From: Methylococcaceae bacterium
Lineage (GTDB): Bacteria; Pseudomonadota; Gammaproteobacteria; Methylococcales; Methylococcaceae
NCBI GenBank assembly: GCA_012026715.1
Contig: VEPB01000173.1
Location: 1-25,584, forward strand
DNA: 25,584 nucleotides
Direction: 5' to 3'
In this document: piece by piece, positions 14,619 to 23,064 of the stretch
Layout of the letters: every line of letters begins with the position of its first letter
Numbering within the stretch: the stretch's first letter is position 1
Translations under genes and position numbers: made by a program
The notes under the pieces: model-generated
Database searches by the model: none
Told to the model about the DNA's origin: nothing
Seen by the model: only the letters and a program-made list of their open reading frames with translations

Positions 14619-15932
14619 ATGGCCGGCAGCTACACCCCCCTGGCGGAGCGGATGCGCCCCAAGGCGCTCGATGATTACATCGGCCAGCGCCACCTGATCG
14701 CCCCCGGCAAACCACTGTACGAGGCGATCAAGGCCGGACGGCTCCATTCCATGATCTTCTGGGGCCCGCCCGGCACCGGCAAGACCACCCTGGCCCGCCT
14801 CATCGCCAACCACGCCGACGCCCATTTCCTGACCCTGTCGGCCGTCTTGTCCGGCGTCAGGGAAATCCGCGAGGCGGTGGCCGAGGCGCGCCGGGTAAAG
14901 ACCGAACAGGCCCGCCGCACCATCCTGTTCGTCGACGAGGTGCACCGGTTCAACAAGACCCAGCAGGATGCCTTTCTTCCCCACGTGGAGGACGGCACCT
15001 TCTACTTCATCGGCGCCACCACCGAAAACCCCTCCTTCGAGCTGAACAACGCGCTGCTGTCCCGGGCAAGGGTCTATGTGCTCAAGTCCCTCACCGAAGC
15101 GGACCTGCTGCAGGTGATCGAGCGCTGCCTGAATACCGGGGAACTGGGCGCAGCCCCGTTGGACTTCCCCGCGGAGCTGCGCTGCTGGTATGTTGCCGCG
15201 GCCGATGGCGACGCCCGCAAGCTGCTGAACCTGCTGGAGATCACCGGCGACCTACTGGCCGGCGAGCGGCCGGCGGTGCCCGAGGATCTGGCGCGCCAGG
15301 TGCTGGCGGGCGGCGGCGTGCGCCGCTTCGACAAGCAGGGAGAAGACTTCTACAACCAGATCTCGGCGCTCCACAAATCGGTGCGCGGCAGCGCGCCGGA
15401 TGCGGCGTTGTACTGGTTCAGCCGCATGCTCGACGGCGGCTGCGACCCGGTCTACCTGGCCCGGCGCATCGTCCGCATCGCCTCGGAAGACATCGGCAAC
15501 GCCGATCCACGCGCGCTGGAGCTGGCGCTCAACGCCTGGGACGTGCAGGAACGGCTGGGATCGCCGGAAGGCGAACTGGCCCTGGCCCAGGCGGTGGTCT
15601 ACCTGGCTTGCGCACCCAAGAGCAACGCGGTCTATCGGGCCTATCAGGCAGCCCGGCAAGATGCCGCCCAGACCGGCAGCGCCGAGGTGCCCCTGCATTT
15701 GCGCAACGCCCCCACCCAGCTGATGCGGGGCATGGACTACGGCAAGGGCTACCGCTACGCCCACGACGAGGCCGACGGCTACGCGGCCGGCGAACGCTAT
15801 TTTCCGGACGGCATGGAAGCGCGCGAATATTACCGTCCGGTGCCGCGCGGACTGGAGATCAAGATCGCCGAAAAGCTGGCGCGGCTGCGCGAACTGGACC
15901 GCTCAACCGAACCGCCTCAGCGGAAGTCGTAG
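14619..15932 (+). CDS. rarA: Replication-associated recombination protein A (MgsA/RarA ATPase)
   Basis: This protein of about 437 residues begins YTPLAERMRPKALDDYIGQR. It has Walker A GPPGTGKTTLA at about 50-60, Walker B TILFVDEVHRFNKTQQDAFL, sensor 1 GATTENPSFELNNALLSRAR, and the C-terminal tetramerisation part with YWFSRMLDGGCDPVYLARR and EYYRPVPRGLEIKI. RarA is a clamp-loader-like AAA+ ATPase that acts at stalled forks with SSB and RecA. Two starts are possible, GTG at 14616 and ATG at 14619; GAGGA at 14599-14603 is slightly better placed for GTG. Only the first residue differs. Confidence 0.95.
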   Translation: MAGSYTPLAERMRPKALDDYIGQRHLIAPGKPLYEAIKAGRLHSMIFWGPPGTGKTTLARLIANHADAHFLTLSAVLSGVREIREAVAEARRVKTEQARRTILFVDEVHRFNKTQQDAFLPHVEDGTFYFIGATTENPSFELNNALLSRARVYVLKSLTEADLLQVIERCLNTGELGAAPLDFPAELRCWYVAAADGDARKLLNLLEITGDLLAGERPAVPEDLARQVLAGGGVRRFDKQGEDFYNQISALHKSVRGSAPDAALYWFSRMLDGGCDPVYLARRIVRIASEDIGNADPRALELALNAWDVQERLGSPEGELALAQAVVYLACAPKSNAVYRAYQAARQDAAQTGSAEVPLHLRNAPTQLMRGMDYGKGYRYAHDEADGYAAGERYFPDGMEAREYYRPVPRGLEIKIAEKLARLRELDRSTEPPQRKS

Positions 15933-16095
15933 CCGCTATCGCCGCCGCACTCCGGCCCGTGCCTGGCGCGACCCGGCCGGCACGTGATTCGCCGCGTGGC
16001 GGCCATGGCGACTATCCAAAAACCCATCCATGAACCGGGGCGATTACTGTCCCGCAGGATGGTAAGCTGACAACGATGAATCAGGAGGATCGACC

Positions 16096-16698
16096 ATGCC
16101 TGCAACCGACGAGAGCGCCGAACGGCGTCGCTATTTCCGCATCGACGACGAAATCGTGCTGTCCTACCAGCCGGTTCCCGCCGGCCAGGTACCCGAACAG
16201 CACGCCTTCCGCGAGCAGGAGCCCGACGTCTTCAGCCTGGCGTCCCATCTGGAGTTGCTGAGCGCCGAATCGGGGATGTTGCTGCGGCGCATCGAACGGG
16301 ACGATCCCACCCTGGGAGACTACTTGCGCTTCCTGGAGCAGAAAATCGACCTGATCGCCCGCTCTCTGCTCGCCAACGAAGAGGAGTTCCGGCTCTCGCC
16401 GGCGCAGCGGGTCAACCTGAGCGCGGCCGGATTATCGTTTCTTTGCGCCGAAGAGTTCAGGGCGGGCGCGGTGCTGGAACTCAAGCTGATTTTGCCGCCT
16501 GCCCTGATCGGCATCCGCGCCTTCGGCCGTGTGGTTTATTGCCGCTACCGCGGCGGCGACGCGCCTTCGTACCAGGTCGGAGTCGACTTCATCGGCCTCC
16601 GTAACCAGGACCGGGATCTATTGATCCGCCACATCACCAAGAAACAGTCCCAGCAACTGCGCGAGCACCGGCAGGACCCGCCCCCCGGCGCCCCCTGA
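16096..16698 (+). CDS. PilZ-domain protein with a helical insertion
   Basis: This 200-residue protein has the two c-di-GMP-binding motifs of PilZ far apart: RRYFR (residues 11-15) and NLSAAG (107-112). Strands such as VLELKLILPPALIGIRAFGR and PSYQVGVDFIGL follow the second motif. Between the motifs are about 90 residues predicted to be mostly helical (ASHLELLSAESGMLLRRIE, then LGDYLRFLEQKIDLIARSLL). This recalls PilZ variants that oligomerise through long helices. It is therefore a probable c-di-GMP receptor of unknown output. The start has a very strong AGGAGG ribosome-binding site. It lies 163 bp after rarA and 9 bp before birA. Confidence 0.8.
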   Translation: MPATDESAERRRYFRIDDEIVLSYQPVPAGQVPEQHAFREQEPDVFSLASHLELLSAESGMLLRRIERDDPTLGDYLRFLEQKIDLIARSLLANEEEFRLSPAQRVNLSAAGLSFLCAEEFRAGAVLELKLILPPALIGIRAFGRVVYCRYRGGDAPSYQVGVDFIGLRNQDRDLLIRHITKKQSQQLREHRQDPPPGAP

Positions 16699-16707
16699 TT
16701 CTGGCCC

Positions 16708-17694
16708 ATGCAATTTAGCTCGACCACCAAGACCCTGCTGCGCCGGCTCGCCGACGGCGGCTTTCATTCAGGCTCGGCCCTGGCCCGGGAACTGGGACTG
16801 ACCCGCGGTGCGGTATGGCGTTTGGTGCACGAACTGGAGCACCTGGGGCTGGAGGTTCATTCGATTCGCGGCAAGGGCTACCGGCTGGCCCATCCACCGG
16901 AACTGCTGGACGCCGATCGGATCGTCAAGGAACTATCGGAGCATACGGCTCGCCATCTCGCCGCCCTGGAGCTCCACGATCATCTGGATTCCACCAACAG
17001 TCAACTGCAGCGCAGCGCCTCCGTGGCGGCGGGGGCGCAGGTCTGCCTGGCGGAATGCCAGACCGCCGGCAAGGGCCGGATCGGCCGCAGCTGGCAGTCG
17101 CCGTTTGCCGGCAACATCTGTTTGTCGCTGACCTGGCGGTTCGCCGATCACTCCGCCCTATCGGGCCTGAGCCTGGCGGTGGGGGTCGCGGCGGTGCGGG
17201 CGCTGCAGGCGGTCGGAGCCGCCGGAATCGGCCTCAAGTGGCCCAACGACCTGCTGTGGCGCGGCCGCAAGCTGGGCGGCATCCTGCTGGAGGTGAGCGG
17301 CGAGGCCCACGGCAGCTACGCTGTGGTGATCGGCATCGGCATCAACGGCTACCTGCCACAAGCCTGGGCCCGGCATATCGATCAGCCCTGGTGCGATCTG
17401 CATGAGGTGCTGGGCGGCGCCCCGCTGGCGCGCAACCGCCTGGTCGGCCGCCTGCTGGACGAATTGCTGGGGCTGTTGGCCGCCTATCCGGAGCGGGGCC
17501 TGAGCGCGATCCTGGACGAATGGCGAAGCTACCACTGCCAGCAAGGTCAAGCGGCCTGTCTGCTTCTGGGCGAACGACGCATCGCCGGGACCATCGCGGG
17601 AGTGGACGATCAGGGCCAGTTGTTGCTGGATACGGCGGATGGACGCAAGACCTACGCATCGGGCGACCTGCGCTTGAGGGCCGGCGTTGACTGA
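16708..17694 (+). CDS. birA: Biotin operon repressor / biotin--protein ligase BirA
   Basis: This 328-residue protein has an N-terminal winged helix-turn-helix (about 1-62, including SGSALARELGLTRGAVWRLV). The ligase domain contains DHLDSTNSQLQ, the biotinyl-AMP loop GKGRIGRSW (about 125-133), WPNDLLWRGRKLGGILLEV and VVIGIGINGYLP. A C-terminal SH3-like part follows. It biotinylates the acetyl-CoA carboxylase carrier protein, and the HTH marks it as a group II enzyme that can also repress biotin genes. Its last 8 bases overlap coaX, a pairing frequent in proteobacteria. Confidence 0.95.
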   Translation: MQFSSTTKTLLRRLADGGFHSGSALARELGLTRGAVWRLVHELEHLGLEVHSIRGKGYRLAHPPELLDADRIVKELSEHTARHLAALELHDHLDSTNSQLQRSASVAAGAQVCLAECQTAGKGRIGRSWQSPFAGNICLSLTWRFADHSALSGLSLAVGVAAVRALQAVGAAGIGLKWPNDLLWRGRKLGGILLEVSGEAHGSYAVVIGIGINGYLPQAWARHIDQPWCDLHEVLGGAPLARNRLVGRLLDELLGLLAAYPERGLSAILDEWRSYHCQQGQAACLLLGERRIAGTIAGVDDQGQLLLDTADGRKTYASGDLRLRAGVD

Positions 17695-18442
17695 ACCGAC
17701 CCGGCTGCTGGTGGACGCCGGCAACAGCCGCATCAAGTGGGCACTGGCAAAGCCAGACGGCCTAGACCCGGGCGCGCCATTCCGGTCGGAAGCGGCCGGC
17801 CTGACCGAACGGCTGGAACACCATTGGGCGACCTTACCCCCTCCTACCTCCGTCACCATCTCCAACGTGGCCGGGGTCGCCAGCGGGGATACCCTGCACG
17901 GGTGGATCACCCGGCACTGGGGACTGACCCCGTATTTCGCCAGAGTCCAGGCCAAGGCTTACGGCATCACCACCCGCTATGAGCAGCCGGAGCGGTTGGG
18001 GGTCGACCGCTGGCTGGCGCTGGTGGCAGCCCGCGCGAACCATGCCGGCGCCCTCTGCGTGGTGGACTGCGGTACCGCCATCACCCTGGACTTCGTCGAT
18101 GACGACGGCATACACCAAGGTGGACTAATCGCGCCCGGATTGGGTTTAATGCGCAACACCCTGGCGCAGCGGATACCGGGTCTGAGCGTGGCACCCGCGG
18201 AATGCCGGGAGATTCTGGCGACCGCCACCGCGACCGGCATTTCCTCCGGCGCCCGCCAGGCGGTTCTGGGATTGATCGAGCGCGGCATCAGCCTGCTCGC
18301 CGAATCCTATCGGAGCGAACCGCTGCTGATCCTGACCGGCGGCGACGGGGGCGATTTGGCCACGGAGCTTCGCGTTCCCTGCCGGGTCCGCCCCCACCTG
18401 GTCCTGGAAGGTTTGCTGATCCTTACCGAGAGTGCACGATGA
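17687..18442 (+). CDS. coaX: Type III pantothenate kinase
   Basis: This 251-residue protein has the CoaX signature motifs: LLVDAGNSRIKWALAKPDG (ATP-binding), RLGVDRWLALVAAR, and VVDCGTAITLDFVDDDG followed by GGLIAPGLGLMRNTLAQ. It phosphorylates pantothenate, the first step of CoA synthesis, and unlike CoaA it is not inhibited by CoA. The start appears to be TTG at 17687, which overlaps birA by 8 bases. A GTG at 17711 would cut off part of the DAGNS strand and is less likely. The stop overlaps the ATG of the SPOR protein gene (ATGA). Confidence 0.93.
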   Translation: MTEPTRLLVDAGNSRIKWALAKPDGLDPGAPFRSEAAGLTERLEHHWATLPPPTSVTISNVAGVASGDTLHGWITRHWGLTPYFARVQAKAYGITTRYEQPERLGVDRWLALVAARANHAGALCVVDCGTAITLDFVDDDGIHQGGLIAPGLGLMRNTLAQRIPGLSVAPAECREILATATATGISSGARQAVLGLIERGISLLAESYRSEPLLILTGGDGGDLATELRVPCRVRPHLVLEGLLILTESAR

Positions 18443-19161
18443 AATATCTGTTCTACCTGCTGTTGCTCGGGAACATTGTGTTTTACCTGTGGGAGAGCGG
18501 ACATCGGCCTCATGGCGACGTGGACCGGATCGAACTCAAACTGCCCGACGGCACCGAACCGATCAAGCTGCTCAACGAAGTTCCGGCGCCCGCGAAAAAG
18601 CCATCCGGCAGCCCCGCCTCGCCTCGCGACACCATCGAAGCCGCGCCCACCCCGCAACCACCGCCGGTTGCGGTGGTTGCACCGCCGCCGCCCGTCAAAC
18701 CGGTGACCGATCCTCACTGCCGACTCATCGGCCCCTTCGCCGACGGGGAAACCGCTCGCAGCGCCCTGGAACAACTGCAACCCCGACTGGATGGGCTCGG
18801 CGTCGTCAGCCGCACCGACGCGACCGTGGAAGGCTATTGGGTGCTCTATCCCAAGGCCGAGAACATCTATGCCGCCCGCGCCAACCGCAAGATGCTGTCG
18901 GACAAGGGCATCCGCGATCTGTGGCTGTTCGACAAGGGGGAACTGGAAGGCAGCATTTCGCTGGGCGTGTTCAAGACCCAGGATCGGGCCGAAGACTTGC
19001 AACGGGAATTACGGGCGAAGAATATCGAAGTGGAGATCAAGCCGCGCCTGACCCGCACCGAATCCTATTGGCTGCAACTGTCGTGGTCCAAGACCGACGA
19101 CGAACTGCGCCAGACGCTGGGCGCCGACGCCGACCGATCCATCAAGAACTGCGACAGCTGA
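18439..19161 (+). CDS. SPOR-domain membrane protein
   Basis: This 240-residue protein has one N-terminal membrane helix (KYLFYLLLLGNIVFYLW) and a proline- and alanine-rich linker (about 50-95). The C-terminal SPOR-like region includes SISLGVFKTQDRAEDLQREL and TESYWLQLSW. SPOR domains bind denuded peptidoglycan at the septum. Its overlap with coaX suggests translational coupling. A SPOR-type protein after coaX is also seen in Pseudomonas and relatives. The middle part (about 95-160) has a related pattern (CRLIGPFADGETARSALEQL), which could be a second, more divergent SPOR-like unit. The specific division or envelope role is unknown. Confidence 0.8.
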   Translation: MKYLFYLLLLGNIVFYLWESGHRPHGDVDRIELKLPDGTEPIKLLNEVPAPAKKPSGSPASPRDTIEAAPTPQPPPVAVVAPPPPVKPVTDPHCRLIGPFADGETARSALEQLQPRLDGLGVVSRTDATVEGYWVLYPKAENIYAARANRKMLSDKGIRDLWLFDKGELEGSISLGVFKTQDRAEDLQRELRAKNIEVEIKPRLTRTESYWLQLSWSKTDDELRQTLGADADRSIKNCDS

Positions 19162-19184
19162 ACCTGGCTCGCGTCTGTACCTCT

Positions 19185-20201
19185 TTAACCGTCCACCCTC
19201 ACCCAGCCGCCCTCCACTTCCGATTTGACGCCATCCGCCACCAGGCTACCGTACCGCACCACCAGATACAGATAAGCCTGGGTACCGAAGATCAAATTCG
19301 CCAGCAGCAGATGGAGGGGTTGCACGAAAGCCGGGAATCCTAGCCGATCCAGGCTTACCCCGGTTGCCACGGCGACCGCGACCAGTCCCACTAACAGCTT
19401 GGCGAACCGTCTAATCGGATGCGCTATCGCAAGACCTAAGAGCAGCTTCCAGGCCAACCACAGATTGGTGAGCAGAATCACCGATGAAAAAGACCGGTGC
19501 ACGTAAAAGATGACCGGGAACGACTCCCGCCACAACTGGCGGTTGCCGAGTTCTTGGGCGATCAGAGGATCGATCGCTTGGCGGATCTGAGTGCCCATGG
19601 CGATCTGAACCACGCTCATGACCATGGCGGCGGTCAGCACGGTGCCAAATCGAGGTGGCAACGCCAGCCGTGGAATTCCCGGCAGATCCGGCCGCTGCGA
19701 CCGGGCTACCGCATAGATCAGCAGCAACACCAAGACGAAGGCCATCAGCATGTGGACGGTGATCATGACCGGCTTCAGATTGCTTGCCACCACCGCCGAA
19801 CCCAGCCACCCCTGAAACGCGATGACCACCAACGCTGCGGCGCTGGCATTGAACACCGCCGGATCGGCGCGCCGCAAGGGCCAGGCGCGCATGACACTGA
19901 GTATGACCAGGATACCGGTGGTTGCCCCGGTAAGACGATTGACGTATTCGGTCCAGGTCTTCATCGGATTGAAGGAGGTATCGGCATAGCCGCGTTCTCC
20001 GTAGATCCGGTGATAATCGGCCGGCAACTGCGACTCGTCGGTGGGGGGAATCAGTTGGCCAAAGCACTTGGGCCAGTCGGGACAGCCCATGCCCGCTCCC
20101 GAGGCGCGCACCAGACCGCCCATGAGGATTACCAGGTAACAAGCCCCGATGGTCAGGGTGCACAAACGTCGAAAGCGCCGGCGGGGAAGGAATTCGGTCA
20201 T
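19185..20201 (-). CDS. ctaA: Haem A synthase, COX15/CtaA family, unusual type
   Basis: This 338-residue protein has about eight hydrophobic helices and the COX15/CtaA pattern: ILMGGLVRASGAGMGCPDWP followed by KCFGQ, then an extracytoplasmic loop with Cys40 and Cys46. Conserved His residues are His150 (ITVHMLMA), His235 (YVHRSFSS) and His297 (LHLLLANLIFG). The usual E-x-x-H-R is here EYVNR, so the first haem-ligand position is Asn88. The sequence IPPTDESQLPADYHRIYGER with KTWTEYVNRL is, to my memory, like Bacteroidetes-type CtaA rather than the proteobacterial type. It converts haem O to haem A for aa3-type oxidases; no oxidase genes are in the window. It converges on the SPOR gene, with a gap of 23 bp. 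Confidence 0.85.
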   Translation of the reverse strand: MTEFLPRRRFRRLCTLTIGACYLVILMGGLVRASGAGMGCPDWPKCFGQLIPPTDESQLPADYHRIYGERGYADTSFNPMKTWTEYVNRLTGATTGILVILSVMRAWPLRRADPAVFNASAAALVVIAFQGWLGSAVVASNLKPVMITVHMLMAFVLVLLLIYAVARSQRPDLPGIPRLALPPRFGTVLTAAMVMSVVQIAMGTQIRQAIDPLIAQELGNRQLWRESFPVIFYVHRSFSSVILLTNLWLAWKLLLGLAIAHPIRRFAKLLVGLVAVAVATGVSLDRLGFPAFVQPLHLLLANLIFGTQAYLYLVVRYGSLVADGVKSEVEGGWVRVDG

Positions 20202-20436
20202 GGCAGGGTTCCGGAAACGCGAGGCCCTGCATCATAGCACCGGCGGATCGGCCCGGCACCGATCTGAACGCTTACGGAATCATGGCGGGGTGGATCGGTC
20301 CAACTTGCTGCGCTGGCGGTTGGCTCCGTCCGGCGACCGGCGCCACAGTACCGTCGCCTGATGAGGGGAAGCCCGCTGTCTTTGCGGGAAATTTCCGGAA
20401 GGCACGGCAACAATAACACCGTCGTAGAGGTATGCC

Positions 20437-20766
20437 ATGAAGCCAACAACCTTCGTAATGCTCGCAACCCTGTGCCTGTCAGCCCCGCTAGCCCTGGCCG
20501 AGACGGAACATTCGCTACAGACCTTCGAACACGCCAAGGCCGCCATCACCCATGGAGAAATGGGTCACGCCTCGGTTCTGGTGGAACACGCCGAAGCCGC
20601 CCTCACCCACGCCGAAGCGGCCCAAAAGGCAGAAGCCAATCCCCATATGGCGGAATCCATCGTCCATCTGAAAGCGGCTATCGAGCACGGCAAGATGGGC
20701 CACGCGGACATCGCGACCGAGCACGCCAAGGAAGCCATGCGCCACATCAAAATGGCGGGAAGATAA
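20437..20766 (+). CDS. smbP: Histidine-rich small metal-binding protein (SmbP-like)
   Basis: This 109-residue protein has a signal peptide (MKPTTFVMLATLCLSAPLALA). The mature part of 88 residues contains 12 histidines and almost only Ala, Glu, Lys and Met otherwise. Two 27-residue halves (32-58 and 77-103) repeat the same His spacing, 7-5-7-7, with HGEMGHA and HGKMGHA at the centre. This is the pattern of SmbP from Nitrosomonas europaea, a periplasmic four-helix protein that binds Cu, Ni and other divalent metals. The seven-residue spacing puts the histidines on one face of each helix. The start has AGAGG 6 bases upstream. A role in copper or nickel buffering is likely. Confidence 0.88.
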   Translation: MKPTTFVMLATLCLSAPLALAETEHSLQTFEHAKAAITHGEMGHASVLVEHAEAALTHAEAAQKAEANPHMAESIVHLKAAIEHGKMGHADIATEHAKEAMRHIKMAGR

Positions 20767-20846
20767 TCCCCACCGCCCAGCCGCGGCGAAACTTTTGGAA
20801 ATGACCCCGGTTTTCGCAACGGGCCAAGGCCAGCCGCTAATTCTCT

Positions 20847-20868
20847 AAGCCCCTGGAAAGGGTTTTTT
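20847..20868 (+). terminator. Possible terminator after smbP
   Basis: A short stem AAGCCC / GGGTTT (one G-U pair) with a 7-base loop is followed by TTT, giving a run of six T in total. It lies 80 bp past the smbP stop. The stem is short, so the call is weak. Confidence 0.35.
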
Positions 20869-20948
20869 CGGGCGGCGGGCGCTGAGAAATCCGGGAGGGA
20901 CTTATTCAGCGCTTCCACCATGGGGTCGGCGCTGTGGGCGGATGCCGC

Positions 20949-22744
20949 TCACAGCGCGTGCCCTGTCGCCAATGAATCGCGGTGGTTGCAGAATCGCCGC
21001 GCCGTTGGTAAGACTGGATTAGGTTCCAAGGCTTTCTGCGCCACGAAACAGCGCAACTGGGGCGGGCGTGGTTGCTTGCGGACAAAGGCCGATCGCGCCA
21101 GGTGGTAACTCGGATCCTCGCCCCAGAAGTTGCGCTTCATCTCTGCCAACTCGGCGGCTCGGTAGTGCTCCAGCGGCCGGGCGCGTTCTGCCGCTTCCCG
21201 CTCTTTCCGTTTGGCGCTTAACCGGTCCGCATACTGCTCACTGCGCGCGAACCGTTCGGCGATACGATGGACCTGGCGGCGAAACCCGCCAAACCGTGAC
21301 GGCGAGGTATCGTCGTGGGCGACAATCTCGTCGACCATGCCAATACCATGAGCGGCCTCGACGGCGATGGGACGGCATTCTTCCGTGAGGCGGAGCGCCA
21401 GTTCTTCGCCAACGCGGCGCGGCAGGCTGTAAGTCCAATATTCCGAGCCGTAGAGCCCGCCCATTCCCCGGTAATGGGGATTGAGCACCAAACCCTCGCG
21501 GGCCACCACCCAATCGGCCGCCAATGCCAGCATCACGCCACCGGCTCCCGCACTGCCATACAGGGCAGCGATGGTGAGATGGTCGGTAGCGGTCAGAATC
21601 TCCCGGACCAGATCGTCCATCGCATTGATGTTGTCCCAAGACGCCTGCGCCGGATCGTCTGCCGCTTCGATCAAATTCAGGTGGATTCCGTTGGACCAGA
21701 AATCCCGGCCACCCTGGAGGACGATGACCTTGGTCGGCCGGCTACGGGCGTAGCGCACCGCTTCCATGAGACGCCGACAGTGTTCCGTGCCCATGGCGCC
21801 GTTGTAGAAATTGAAGTTGACATACCCAACGTCATTGACCTCTTCATACCAAATGTCACGAAATGTCTTGAGTGCGTGGTCGGCGGTAATGGGCAACGGA
21901 ATATCGGGAATACCAACCAGACGATCCCCAAGTACGGCTTGGGCGGGCAGTTTGTAAAAGCCATCTTCCTGCGAGCCTTTTCGCTTCAGATGGGAAATCC
22001 ATACCGCTCCGTCCACAGCGGCGCGACAGATCGCTCCGTGGCGCGTCGCGATAATTTGCCCGGGCTTTCCGACCAAGGTGCCCTCGGCGTGGACGCCATA
22101 GAGAAAAACCGATACTCCGTCGATTTCATCCAATAACCCCGGTTGACTGCGGCCGAACGAATCTTCCGAACGATGGTATCAACGGTATCCTGCGACCAAT
22201 CGATTTGCCGGCAGCCCTGTTTCATCGGCGGCCGGAACCGGCCTTTGGTTTCGGGCAAGGTATAGTCCAACGTCAATGGGATATGGATTCCCCGGCTGAA
22301 ACGTTCGACCGCCAAGATCATCGCCTGCAACGCGGCGCGGGCCACCTCATCTCGATAGAGACTGCTTTTGGCGGTATCACGCATCGTGAAACGGAAACTG
22401 GCCCAAATTGCGCCCGAATCCACTTGGTCGGCAGCCTCCACCACGGTAACCCCCCATTCCTGCTCGCCGTGCAAAATCGCCCAATCCAACGATGAGGCGC
22501 CGCGGTCGCCGATGATTCCGGGGTGAACAATCAGGCAGGGAATTTTTTTCCAGATGGAGGCTGGAATGACCTGAGCCAGCATGGGACATAAGACCAGATC
22601 GGGGTTGAACTGATTCACCTGCCACTGCATGGCTTCGCCGGTCGTGGCAACCGCAATGCCGACATCATAGTTGCGGGCCTGCAATTCCACGTGAGCCAGT
22701 TGAGTCAAGCTGTTATACGCGCTGCTGAGTAATAGGATGCGCAT
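20949..22744 (-). pseudogene. hoxX: HoxX/HypX hydrogenase maturation protein, frameshifted
   Basis: Two overlapping frames together make one HoxX of about 600 residues. The N-terminal frame (22744 to about 22149) is the formyltransferase-like domain: RILLLSSAYNSLTQLAHVEL, CLIVHPGIIGDRGASSLDWA, then GVTVVEAADQVDSGAIW. The C-terminal frame (about 22148 to 20949) is the enoyl-CoA hydratase-like domain: IVLQGGRDFWSNGIHLN and GSAGAGGVMLALAADWV. HoxX makes CO from formyl-tetrahydrofolate through formyl-CoA, for the active site of [NiFe] hydrogenases made in air. The domains meet out of frame at DWSQDTVDTIVRKIRSA; adding one base near 22149-22150 restores ADSQPGLLDEIDGVSVF. Start ATG 22744 has GAGGAAA upstream. 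No hydrogenase genes are in view. The last ~35 residues are an atypical tail. Confidence 0.85.
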
Positions 22745-22778
22745 GATCGGTTTCCTCTAATCCTTTTTAGTATCGCGA

Positions 22779-22804
22779 GAGAATGCCGTGTCTCGGGCAT
22801 TCTC
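22779..22804. promoter_or_regulatory. Inverted repeat upstream of hoxX
   Basis: The arms GAGAATGCC (22779-22787) and GGCATTCTC (22796-22804) form 9 perfect pairs around 8 bases, ending about 35 bp upstream of the hoxX start. It could be an operator for a dimeric regulator or an RNA hairpin; no T-run follows on either strand. Confidence 0.4.
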
Positions 22805-22997
22805 GGATCTCTTTGGCAGCGCGCCTCAGCGCATGGATCGCTTTCTGACAGCCGCCAGCCATCGCCCAAGAACAGGAAGATGCAGTCGTTCTCGAAGCTG
22901 ATGGTTAATCTACGGTGGGAGTACGAACAGATTCGTAACAGATCCGCGATGAAGTTTGCGATCGGTGAAACCAAGCCGCTTCCACGATTGCGTTAGA

Positions 22998-23015
22998 CCT
23001 GATGGGGGCATCAGG
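22998..23015 (-). terminator. Hairpin downstream of the RTX gene
   Basis: The arms CCTGATG (22998-23004) and CATCAGG (23009-23015) flank a 4-base loop, about 50 bp past the RTX stop. It is well placed for a terminator, but no T-run follows, so function is uncertain. Confidence 0.3.
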
Positions 23016-23064
23016 CCCAGAGGTTTCTCATGGGCTGCTCCGGGGTAATGAACCGACTCATCTA

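Larger units (their letters stand above)
22745..23064. other. 320-bp gap between hoxX and the RTX gene
   Basis: No gene can be supported. The gap holds two inverted repeats (listed separately) and a plus-strand frame at 22880-22996 (ATG with GGAAG upstream, 38 residues beginning MQSFSKLMVNLRWEYEQIRN). That frame is open further upstream as well, so it may be the remnant of a longer lost gene. It matches nothing I know. Confidence 0.5.

Noticed and set aside
20372..20388. CCCGC/GCGGG hairpin upstream of smbP as a riboswitch or terminator
   Set aside because: The stem is only 5 pairs and no conserved riboswitch core is visible.
22880..22996. Plus-strand 38-residue frame with GGAAG upstream
   Set aside because: It is too short and unlike any known protein; the frame is open upstream without a start, so it could be a remnant. 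Left as part of the intergenic description.
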